From Marinobacter sp. BW6 (GTDB lineage: Bacteria; Pseudomonadota; Gammaproteobacteria; Pseudomonadales; Oleiphilaceae), in assembly GCF_008107725.1 (NCBI RefSeq), contig NZ_VIRN01000064.1, positions 682,001-746,000 of the forward strand: a stretch of 64,000 nucleotides of DNA, written 5' to 3'. Each line of letters begins with the position of its first letter. Position 1 is the stretch's first letter. Below are positions 17,081-24,677 of this stretch, piece by piece. Under the pieces are notes generated by a model, which was not told where the DNA came from, made no database searches, and saw only the letters and a list, made by a program, of their open reading frames with translations. A program made the position numbers and the translations under genes.

Positions 17081-17431
17081 ATGGGTTACGTCATCAGATG
17101 GAAACTGAAGGCTGCCTTGCTGACGTTATTGTTCACGGCAGCGGGATTGGTTTCGGCCGAAGAGTGGCTGGATGCCGCGCCGATGTCGGCGGATCAGCTG
17201 GCGGATTCAAGTGGTCGCCAGGGAATCCCGATGCAGTGGCAGATTAACGATAACCAGCAGAATGCGAATGTGTCCGATAACCTGCTGTCGGGAAATGTTG
17301 TCACAGGTGATAACAGTATTTCCGACAACGCGTTCGGCAACATGAGCGGGGTTGCCACGGTTATCCAGAACACCGGCAACCAGGTGGTCATTCAGGACAG
17401 TACCCAGATCAACATACTGATCAATCACTGA
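17081..17431 (+). CDS. small secreted protein with amyloid-like Q/N strand motif
   Basis: From ATG 17081, with GGGAG seven bases upstream, the product is 116 residues with a Sec signal peptide (cleavage near VSA, residue 26). Directly after it, MSADQLADSSGRQG (residues 35-48) resembles a double-glycine-type leader. The rest is rich in Asn, Gln, Ser and Val in alternating polar/hydrophobic patterns. It ends in the signature VATVIQN-x5-VVIQDSTQINI (Gln96, Asn97, Gln105), shared with the product at 18142 and in part with the repeat protein. A GTG at 17051 would add ten residues before the signal peptide and is rejected. A minor subunit or nucleator of an extracellular fibre is the likely role. 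Confidence 0.8.
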   Translation: MGYVIRWKLKAALLTLLFTAAGLVSAEEWLDAAPMSADQLADSSGRQGIPMQWQINDNQQNANVSDNLLSGNVVTGDNSISDNAFGNMSGVATVIQNTGNQVVIQDSTQINILINH

Positions 17432-17443
17432 AGGAGGTGGGCC

Positions 17444-18136
17444 ATGACCAGGAAGGTTCTTGTCGCAGTTTGCGCGAGTGCCGGGCTGCTGTGGTCCACT
17501 GCATTTGCCGGCTCGGTCATGGTGCCGGGCATTGGCGGCGATGTTCGGGTAAACGTTACCAGTTTTGAGAACCGCCGGTTTGATTCCGTGATGCGGCAGC
17601 AATACGACTTCAGTTGCGGCTCTGCCGCGATTGCTTCGTTGTTGTCCTTTCACTATGAGGACCAGGTAACAGAGCACGATGTTTTCATCGAGATGCTTAC
17701 TCTCGCGGACGAGCAGAAAGTACGCCGGGACGGTTTCTCCATGCTAGATATGAAGCGCTATCTGGAGGCCAGAGGGTACCAGGCCGACGGTTTTCGCATG
17801 CCATTGAGCGGCCTGAAGGAGAAAGTGCGCCTGCCCATGATTGTATTGCTAAACATAAATGGCTTCCGGCATTTTGTTCTGATCAAAGGGATCAGTGACG
17901 ATGAGGTCCTGGTGGGGGATCCGGCGCGGGGGTTGAAGGTTTATTCCTACTCAAAATTCAGCGAGTACTGGAACGGTACTGCCTTTATTATTCGCAGTCA
18001 TCTTGAGCAGGGTCGGGGCGGATTTCTCGGCGAGGGACAGTGGCCCCAAGTGGCCAGGGCGCCGATACAGAGAGGCTTGAGTGGTCCTTCGCTCGGGCAC
18101 ACATTGCCTTACTGGCCCTCTTCTAGGGAATGGTGA
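17444..18136 (+). CDS. periplasmic C39-family cysteine peptidase (FapD-like)
   Basis: The 230-residue protein has a Sec signal peptide (cleavage near AFA-G, residue 22) and one C39 peptidase domain. The catalytic triad is visible: Cys58 in QYDFSCGSAA, His143 in FRHFVLIKG and Asp159 in VGDPARG, with Gln53 available for the oxyanion hole. Unlike bacteriocin C39 domains it is not fused to an ABC transporter, so it acts alone outside the inner membrane, as FapD does in Pseudomonas amyloid operons. AAGGAGGTGGGCC is a strong ribosome site for the ATG. Its neighbours carry double-glycine-like motifs and are its probable substrates. Confidence 0.9.
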   Translation: MTRKVLVAVCASAGLLWSTAFAGSVMVPGIGGDVRVNVTSFENRRFDSVMRQQYDFSCGSAAIASLLSFHYEDQVTEHDVFIEMLTLADEQKVRRDGFSMLDMKRYLEARGYQADGFRMPLSGLKEKVRLPMIVLLNINGFRHFVLIKGISDDEVLVGDPARGLKVYSYSKFSEYWNGTAFIIRSHLEQGRGGFLGEGQWPQVARAPIQRGLSGPSLGHTLPYWPSSREW

Positions 18137-18141
18137 TAATC

Positions 18142-18633
18142 ATGATGCCCCGGATGCCAGCCATAGCGTTACTGGTTGTTTCATTTGCAACGGTGTCGCC
18201 ATCGGTCCAGGCAGAGCTGGCCCTTGGTGTTGCGCCCCTGAGTGATCCGGAACTGTCTGAATATCGGGGTGGCTTCCTGATGGATAACCTGGAGATCAGT
18301 ATCGGTCTGGAGCAGATTGTCGGTATTAACGGTGACACCCTGGTGGTCAATCGCCTGACCATTCCCAACCTCAACCAGGCGGTCAACGGCGGTCTGGTGG
18401 ACCATCAAATGGAAACCGTACTGGAAGTGATCAGCGCGAACCGCAGCGGCGGTGCGCGGGTAGCCAGCCAGATGGCGGGTCCCAATGGCTGGATGACGGT
18501 GGTTCAGAACAGCCTCGATAGCACTGTGATACAGAATATGCATCAGCTGAATATCGAACTGAACAATCTGGGTGTCGGGAATCAGTTCCCGGCCCGGTTC
18601 AGTGATCAGCTGATCCAGTTGCTTGGCCGCTGA
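18142..18633 (+). CDS. small secreted protein with double-glycine-like motif and Q/N strand motif
   Basis: The 163-residue product has a signal peptide (MMPRMPAIALLVVSF..., cleavage near VQA, residue 24). Then comes LSDPELSEYRGG (residues 33-44), which matches the L-S-x-x-E-L-x-x-x-x-G-G leader consensus cut by C39 peptidases. Near the C-terminus the signature MTVVQN-x5-TVIQNMHQLNI (Gln122, Gln131) repeats the spacing seen in the protein at 17081. The start could also be ATG 18130 or 18145. 18142 gives a normal signal peptide and has GGTGA six bases upstream, right behind the peptidase stop. A fibre component or chaperone-like accessory (FapE-like position) is inferred. Confidence 0.78.
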   Translation: MMPRMPAIALLVVSFATVSPSVQAELALGVAPLSDPELSEYRGGFLMDNLEISIGLEQIVGINGDTLVVNRLTIPNLNQAVNGGLVDHQMETVLEVISANRSGGARVASQMAGPNGWMTVVQNSLDSTVIQNMHQLNIELNNLGVGNQFPARFSDQLIQLLGR

Positions 18634-18651
18634 GAGATTCGCGATTCCTCC

Positions 18652-19725
18652 CTAGAGACTGATCGGAAGCTTGAGTGTAATCTCGCTGTTAGGCGCGTTC
18701 TCAGTAACGCCAATGCTTACCGTCAGGCTAAGAGATGTGGACTGCGACAGGCGCTGGGACAGCCCGAATGACAGTGATCCGATCTGAATACGGTCGAAAT
18801 TGGATTCGAAGAGATCAATGTCCCTCTCGAAAGTGGTTTTTCGAATGATCGAGTGGTCATAGCCCAGGCTGAATGACGTGCGATCGTTAAAGGCGAACCC
18901 CATCCCGAAGCCAAAACGCACGATGTCGCCGGGGTCGACCGTGCCTCCGTTTTCAAAGCCTTGCTCCTCTTTGAGAGTCCAGACATAACTCAGATTGCCG
19001 AACAACACGGCCGGGTCGGTCGGGTAGATGAATGAGAGTCCGGGTTCGAAGGCCCAGAAGCCTGAACCTGTTGGCCGGCTTTCCAGTTCGATGCCAATCG
19101 GATTGCCCTGATCATCCTCGATGACCCTCTGGTCAACGTCGTAGGGGCCCTCGCCCGTCGGCGCTCTCACCCGCAGCGCGCCAATCACGTAGGGCCAGCC
19201 GTCCAGGCCATCGGTTAACTGATAGCGAGTTGAAACTTCAACATCACCGAGACCCTCTCCGGAGGATTCGCGCAGTGTGTCCACCGGTGTACCCTGGAAA
19301 ACATCACGCTCTCTCAGATCCTCACTGATGCTCAGATAGGGCACGCGCACCGCCGCTTCAAACTTGCTGGTAAAGCCATATTTGAGTGATATGGCCCCGA
19401 CGAAAATATCGCGCTGGATCTCGGAAATGTTGATCAGTCCGATCAACAGGGCAGGGATCACCGTGTAACCTTCGATCGCGACTGCCGTTGAGTTGCTGTG
19501 GGCATGTGAGAAGGATGGCTCGATGGTAAACCGGCCCGGCCGCGTGACGATACCCCGGTCCGCGGTAATGGAGGCAATGTCGGTTGCTGGGTCATGGCTT
19601 TCGTCGGCGGTTGTCCGGGCACCCGACGGGACGGGTGTGGCATCCCTGTCTGCCTGAGCGGCTTCAGCCAACATTGAGCAGCTCAGAGCAATCATCGGGG
19701 TGAGCCATAGTATGTATTTATTCAT
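18652..19725 (-). CDS. outer-membrane beta-barrel protein, candidate fibre exporter (FapF-like role)
   Basis: From ATG 19725, with AGGAGATGGCC upstream, the product is 357 residues with a signal peptide ending near AEA (about residue 22). A polar linker of some 35 residues follows. The remaining sequence alternates hydrophobic and polar residues in many strands with tight turns (RFTIEPSFSHAHS, FEAAVRVPYL, FAFEPGLSFIY-like segments) and ends in a strand terminating in Leu, as in outer-membrane barrels. It lies 13 bases behind the regulator gene on the same strand and converges on the secreted-protein operon. By position it may be the pore for the fibre subunits. A general porin or solute channel cannot be excluded. 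Confidence 0.78.
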   Translation of the reverse strand: MNKYILWLTPMIALSCSMLAEAAQADRDATPVPSGARTTADESHDPATDIASITADRGIVTRPGRFTIEPSFSHAHSNSTAVAIEGYTVIPALLIGLINISEIQRDIFVGAISLKYGFTSKFEAAVRVPYLSISEDLRERDVFQGTPVDTLRESSGEGLGDVEVSTRYQLTDGLDGWPYVIGALRVRAPTGEGPYDVDQRVIEDDQGNPIGIELESRPTGSGFWAFEPGLSFIYPTDPAVLFGNLSYVWTLKEEQGFENGGTVDPGDIVRFGFGMGFAFNDRTSFSLGYDHSIIRKTTFERDIDLFESNFDRIQIGSLSFGLSQRLSQSTSLSLTVSIGVTENAPNSEITLKLPISL

Positions 19726-19738
19726 GTGGCCATCTCCT

Positions 19739-21115
19739 TCAGTTTTCTCTCTGTGGCCGGGTTGAAGCGCCATGAGGCACACAGTGCTTATCCATCAGCC
19801 GGTAGAGCGAAACTCGTGAAATATTCAGAAGCCGGGCAGCTGCTGACACGTTATTGTGGGCAAGCGCGAGACTTACTGAGATTGCCTGTCGATCCGCTCT
19901 GGAGCGAAAGGCGTCCAGTGAGAGTTCCCGGCTACGGTCTTGGTGAACCCCCGGGTTTGCCGCAAAGCCCATATCTTCGGCCCCGATCTGTGGGTTTTCC
20001 CCCAGTAATACGGCCTGACGTAAGCGATTTTGCAGCTCCCTGAGGTTGCCCGGCCAGGGGTGCCCAGCGAGGCAAATCAATGCATCGTCACTGAGGCGTC
20101 GGACGCCTTTTGATGAAGGTGTGGCCGAGAGTATCCGGCTGGCCAGAACGGGAATGTCTTCCTTGCGTTCCCGCAGCGGAGGCAAGATTACATGCAGGCT
20201 CCCAAGCCGATAAAACACATCACTTCGGAAAGCCCCGGTTTTGACCAGCTGTTCGAGCGGCTGGGTGCTTGTTGCAATGAGTCGGGTGTCGACGCTGATG
20301 GGATGATTGGAGCCCAAGCGCTCTATAAGGCCCTCTTGTAGGAAGCGCAGAATGGCCGATTGTTGCTCGGAGCAAAGTTCATCGACACCGATCAGTAAAA
20401 GAGTGCCGCCATTTGCCGCTTCAATTCGCCCTTTTTGGACACTCATGGCATGGGTGAATGCCCCTTTTTCATGGCCGAAGAGCTCGTTCTGGGTTAAAGA
20501 GCGTGGCAAGGCTGCACAGTTGACTGCAATCAGCGGCCTGTTTTTACGTGGTGAGTTGTCGTGAATGAATCTGGCTGCGGCTTCCTTGCCGGTTCCGTTC
20601 TCGCCATAGATCAGCACGGATTCTTCCGTCCCTGCGAACTTCTGCAACAACTCTCTGACATGCCGGATCGCCAGAGACTCGCCCTCAAGAGCAACGTCGT
20701 GATAACAGGCGGGTTTTGTCCGGGACGCCTTCGCCTGCAGCTCAGACATTCCCCACAGGTGGCCGAGAATGGCATTGAGTCGGTCGGCCTGGAGCGGCAG
20801 TGTGTGGTAGTCCCTACAGTAACGATTGATCAGAGCACAGATTTCCGGGCTCTGGATCTGATGAGATTCCAGCGTAGCGACCCAGTGCTGGACAGGGATC
20901 GTGTCCAGCCACTCGGGCAGGTGAGCCAATTGCTCTCCGTTCAGCGAGCCCAGATCAAACACGCCGACTCTGGCATCGTCGCTGATTCGCTCGCCCGTGT
21001 AAGGCCTGTCTGAAGGGGAGACATGAATAAGCTGCCAGTCCCTCAGCAAGGGCCCGCTGACAGAAAAAACCGGGTACACCGCCGACAACCAAACGAGCGG
21101 CCGCTTTTCCTTCAT
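19739..21115 (-). CDS. degenerate sigma-54-type enhancer-binding protein, VpsR-like
   Basis: The 458-residue protein has an N-terminal receiver-like domain without a clear phospho-acceptor pattern (about 1-130), an AAA+ central domain (about 140-375) and a Fis-type helix-turn-helix (NNVSAAARLLNISRVSLYRLM, about 425-445). Walker A is intact (GENGTGKE). The sigma-54 contact loop reads GAFTHA instead of GAFTGA. In an ungapped alignment the Walker B Asp-Glu is replaced by Ile-Gly (GGTLLLIGVDEL). Similar losses are known in Vibrio VpsR, a cyclic-di-GMP-responsive biofilm activator. GGGAGAG precedes the ATG. It is co-directional with the beta-barrel gene and is the likely regulator of the cluster. 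Confidence 0.85.
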   Translation of the reverse strand: MKEKRPLVWLSAVYPVFSVSGPLLRDWQLIHVSPSDRPYTGERISDDARVGVFDLGSLNGEQLAHLPEWLDTIPVQHWVATLESHQIQSPEICALINRYCRDYHTLPLQADRLNAILGHLWGMSELQAKASRTKPACYHDVALEGESLAIRHVRELLQKFAGTEESVLIYGENGTGKEAAARFIHDNSPRKNRPLIAVNCAALPRSLTQNELFGHEKGAFTHAMSVQKGRIEAANGGTLLLIGVDELCSEQQSAILRFLQEGLIERLGSNHPISVDTRLIATSTQPLEQLVKTGAFRSDVFYRLGSLHVILPPLRERKEDIPVLASRILSATPSSKGVRRLSDDALICLAGHPWPGNLRELQNRLRQAVLLGENPQIGAEDMGFAANPGVHQDRSRELSLDAFRSRADRQAISVSLALAHNNVSAAARLLNISRVSLYRLMDKHCVPHGASTRPQREN

Positions 21116-21400
21116 GGCGACTCTCCCAGAGAATGGGCCTGGAAAACGAACTGCTGGCCGTTCAGTAAATGCTGGTAATACCGGAACTGCTCGATCCGAT
21201 CACTGCCCTGTGACCGCATACGGCTTGGGGAAACAGGCAAAAAACTCCTGCTGGCGGACATTCAGTTTGTATGCCAGTTTATACACTTTCAGACCTTTCA
21301 GGAGGTTAGGGGCAGAGGCTTCTGCCACCCTGAACTTTCTGTAAAGTTTGCCGACACAGGCCTTAATCGGACGGGCAGGAACTGACGTCATGGAGGTACA

Positions 21401-23215
21401 GTGAGCGCCAGTCAGGCTATTGTTTTCTCAATACTGGGTATTGCCCTGGTGTTGTTCGTCTGGAATCGGATCCGGTTTGATCTGGTGGCGTTGCTGGCGC
21501 TTCTCGCCGTCGCCATTGCCGGCATTGTGCCAGCCGATCAGTTGTTTGATGGTTTTGGTCACCCTGCAGTTGTGACTGTGGCTGCGGTTCTGGTGATCAG
21601 TCAGGGTCTGGTCAACGGTGGCGTGGTTGATCGTCTGGCCCGACTGCTCGGTAAGGTCGGACATCGGCCGACGTTGCAGGTACTGATGCTGACCTCAGTG
21701 GTGGCTCTGTGCTCGGGCTTTATAAACAATGTCGGTGCGCTTGCACTTCTGATGCCCGTTGCGATCTGGATGTCCCGGGAATCCGGGCGGTCTCCTTCGC
21801 TGCTGCTGATGCCTCTGGCTTTTGGTTCTCTGCTTGGGGGGACCATGACGCTGATCGGCACGCCTCCGAACATCATCATTGCCAGTTACCGGGAAGCGGG
21901 TTCCTTTGGCATGTTTGATTTCGCGCCGGTTGGCCTTGCGATCACTCTGGCGGGCATTGCCTTTATTACGTTGGCGGGGTGGCGGCTGACACCGAGGCGC
22001 GGTAAGCCCGACGACGGCGGCAAGCTGTTCAGTGTCGGGGATTATGTCACCGAGCTTCGGGTGCCTGACGACTCCTCACATATTGGAGCAACGCTACACG
22101 GCCTGCTGACAAACGCGGACGTCGAGAAGGATGTCGTGGTTCTGGCCCTGATCCGGGACGACAAACGGTCGCTGGCGCCATCAATGTTTTCCGTTCTCCG
22201 CGGCGGCGATCTGCTACTGGTGGAAGCGGATACCGATGCTTTGCAGGAGTTTCTGGACGGCACCGGACTTGAGTTGGCGAATGTAGAGGATCCATCGCCC
22301 AAAGAGGCCGATGAAGATGGGAAGGCATCGGAACAGCCACGCGAAAAGTCACTGTCCGAGGGTGACGTTCGTTTGATCGAAGCCGTCATCACGCCGGAAT
22401 CCGGTCTGATCGGAAAAACCGCCAACAGGCTGAATCTTCGTGAGCAGAATGGTCTTAATATTGTCGCTGTTGCACGTCAGGGGCAAAGGTTGCAGCGACG
22501 CCTGGGGGACATTCGCTTTCAGGCCGGTGACATTCTGCTCCTCCAGGGTGAGGAGGAAGCATTACGGGTCACCCTTCAGGGACTCGGATGTCTGCCGCTG
22601 GCAGAGCGAGGCCTCCGGTTCGGACGTGAACGCAACGCGATTCTGGCTGGCGGATTGTTTGTGGCTGCCATCGCCGCGATCGTCATTGGCTGGTTATCGC
22701 CGCCGGTCGCGCTGGTTGCCTGCGCCGTTGCCATGGTTCTCAGTGGCGTGCTCAGCAACCCGGAAGCCTACCGGGCAATCGACTGGCCCATTATCGTCCT
22801 GTTGGCGGCAATGATTCCCGTGGGGCAGGCCCTGGAAACCACCGGTGGGGCGGAGCTGATTGCGTCCTGGATGCTGATGCTTGGCTCCGGGGGCGATGTC
22901 TGGGTGGTCGTTACGATTGTTCTGATGGGTACGATGCTGCTGTCGAACGTTGTTAACAACGCGGCGGCTGCCATTCTGGTTGCCCCCATTGCCTTGAGCC
23001 TTTCAGGCCAGTTGGGCGTTGCCGCAGACGCCATGTTGATGGCAGTGGCCATTGGCGCATCCTGTGCGTTCCTCACGCCGGTGGGGCATCAGTCCAACGC
23101 GCTGGTTATGGAGCCCGGTGGCTACCGGTTTGGCGATTACTGGCGACTGGGGCTGCCTTTATCTTTTCTGGTAACCCTGGTGGCTGTCCCAGTCATTCTT
23201 GCTGTCTGGGCTTAG
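21401..23215 (+). CDS. SLC13-family permease with two TrkA-C domains
   Basis: The 604-residue protein is a DASS/SLC13-type sodium-coupled anion permease. About 10-12 membrane segments are split by a cytoplasmic insert at roughly residues 205-400 that holds two TrkA-C (RCK-C) domains: the first around VTELRVPDDSSHIG, the second around LIEAVITPESGLIGKTANRL. Two SNV/N-x-P-type hairpin motifs are visible, LIGTPPNIIIAS and LSNVVNNAAAAILVAPIAL. Substrates of this branch include dicarboxylates and sulfate and cannot be fixed here. The start codon is GTG with GGAGG eight bases upstream. The gene is divergent from the VpsR-like regulator across 285 bases, in which I see no convincing gene. Confidence 0.92.
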   Translation: MSASQAIVFSILGIALVLFVWNRIRFDLVALLALLAVAIAGIVPADQLFDGFGHPAVVTVAAVLVISQGLVNGGVVDRLARLLGKVGHRPTLQVLMLTSVVALCSGFINNVGALALLMPVAIWMSRESGRSPSLLLMPLAFGSLLGGTMTLIGTPPNIIIASYREAGSFGMFDFAPVGLAITLAGIAFITLAGWRLTPRRGKPDDGGKLFSVGDYVTELRVPDDSSHIGATLHGLLTNADVEKDVVVLALIRDDKRSLAPSMFSVLRGGDLLLVEADTDALQEFLDGTGLELANVEDPSPKEADEDGKASEQPREKSLSEGDVRLIEAVITPESGLIGKTANRLNLREQNGLNIVAVARQGQRLQRRLGDIRFQAGDILLLQGEEEALRVTLQGLGCLPLAERGLRFGRERNAILAGGLFVAAIAAIVIGWLSPPVALVACAVAMVLSGVLSNPEAYRAIDWPIIVLLAAMIPVGQALETTGGAELIASWMLMLGSGGDVWVVVTIVLMGTMLLSNVVNNAAAAILVAPIALSLSGQLGVAADAMLMAVAIGASCAFLTPVGHQSNALVMEPGGYRFGDYWRLGLPLSFLVTLVAVPVILAVWA

Positions 23216-23283
23216 TCTGTTTAACCCGCCTCTGAACTCTCTGGTATGCTGCTCAGACCGTATTTGGACAAGTGGTTGGCGAG

Positions 23284-24651
23284 ATGACAGCGATTGAGCA
23301 AATCGATCAGGCAAAGGCGGAATTGCTGGATCAGCTTGAATGGACAAGGAAGCGTACCGAGACCCTGGTGTGTTCTCTCCAGGAGCCCGCGCTGGACGTG
23401 CCCTATCATCCTGGTGTCAATCCGCCGCTATGGGAAATGGGCCATGCTGCCTTTTTCTATGAGGTGTTCGTGTTCAACCTGCTGGATGGCACATCCAGCC
23501 ATGATCCGTCCATGGACGATCTTTGGGACTCTTTCCATATCGAGCACAGCGACCGCTGGAATAGGGAGCTGTTTCCCGGGCGGCAGAAAACCCTCGAGTA
23601 CTTCAACCTCATCTATGACCGCGTTGCTGAGCGGATCGAAAGAGAACCTCTAACCGACCAGGCCCGTTACCTTTACCGCTACGCGATCTACCACCAGAAC
23701 ATGCACATTGAGTCGATGATCTGGTGCCGACAGACCGTTGGCTACCCGGCGCCTCCTGGGCCCGATCTTTACCGGCCGGCACCGGGCGATCCGCATGACG
23801 GAGACGCATTGATTCCGGCAGGGGAGTGGCTGATCGGGATGCCCGGTGAGTCAGAGCGGTACGCCAGTGACGACTTTGCCTTCGATAATGAAAAACCACG
23901 GTTTACCGTGAAGCTGGGGTCGTTCGCCATTTCAAAATGCCTGGTCAGTAATCGCGAGTTTATGGCGTTTGTGGAGGACGGTGGCTATCGGCGACCCGAT
24001 CTTTGGTCTTTCGGCGGGCAGAAGTGGCTTCAGACTGAATCCGATGTGGCCCTTGTTCATGGCAGTGAAGAACCGCTGTTTCGGGCTCCCCGTCACCCGC
24101 TGTACTGGCGCTGGCACGATGACCAGTGGCAGGAGCGGCTGTTCGATCGCTGGCAGTCCCTGAACCCGGACGCACCGGTCACCCACGTGACTTACTGGGA
24201 GGCAGAGGCGTATTGCCGGTGGGCAGGACGTCGGCTGCCGACGGAATACGAGTGGGAAGTCGCGGCTCTGGGTAATCGCCCGGGCGAGCCCTTCCGGCGT
24301 TTTCCCTGGGGCAACTCGACGCCGACCGAGCAGCTGGCGGATCTGAGCGGGCGTGCCATGGCGCAGAACCCGGTGTTCGATTTTCCTGAGGGAGACAGTC
24401 CCTTTGGCTGCCGCCAGATGACTGGTACCGTCTGGGAGTGGACCAGTGACCAGTTTCTGCCTTACGACGGTTTCAAGGTGGATATGTATCCGTTCATGTC
24501 CACCCTGCAGTTTGGCGATCACAAAGTCACCAAAGGTGGGAGTTGTGCGACATCGTCCTGCCTGATCAGAGGCACCTATCGGCAGGCATACCTGCCGCTT
24601 CGAAACGACGTCTATACCGGTTTCCGAACCTGTGCGCTTGAGCGAGGCTGA
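23284..24651 (+). CDS. EgtB/SenA-type non-heme iron enzyme (DinB_2 plus FGE-sulfatase domain)
   Basis: The 455-residue protein has an N-terminal DinB-like helical domain (about 1-150) and a C-terminal formylglycine-generating-enzyme-like domain (about 175-450, motifs VSNREFMAFVEDGGY, THVTYWEAEAYCRWAGRRLPTEYEWE and GTVWEWTSDQF). His54, His137 and His141 form the expected iron-binding three-histidine pattern (MGHAAFF and YHQNMHIES). Such enzymes oxidatively join thiols or selenols to histidine betaine (EgtB, OvoA, SenA). No egtD methyltransferase or senB/senC partner is nearby, and the QTVGYPAPP segment looks closer to SenA-like proteins than to EgtB. ATG 23284 is chosen over GTG 23272. Confidence 0.85.
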   Translation: MTAIEQIDQAKAELLDQLEWTRKRTETLVCSLQEPALDVPYHPGVNPPLWEMGHAAFFYEVFVFNLLDGTSSHDPSMDDLWDSFHIEHSDRWNRELFPGRQKTLEYFNLIYDRVAERIEREPLTDQARYLYRYAIYHQNMHIESMIWCRQTVGYPAPPGPDLYRPAPGDPHDGDALIPAGEWLIGMPGESERYASDDFAFDNEKPRFTVKLGSFAISKCLVSNREFMAFVEDGGYRRPDLWSFGGQKWLQTESDVALVHGSEEPLFRAPRHPLYWRWHDDQWQERLFDRWQSLNPDAPVTHVTYWEAEAYCRWAGRRLPTEYEWEVAALGNRPGEPFRRFPWGNSTPTEQLADLSGRAMAQNPVFDFPEGDSPFGCRQMTGTVWEWTSDQFLPYDGFKVDMYPFMSTLQFGDHKVTKGGSCATSSCLIRGTYRQAYLPLRNDVYTGFRTCALERG

Positions 24652-24677
24652 CAACCGCACTGTGCGGGCTGGCTCGA

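Noticed and set aside
21200..21391. 63-codon minus-strand frame in the region before the SLC13 gene
   Set aside because: No ribosome site or family features. The region more likely holds promoters for the divergent regulator and permease genes.
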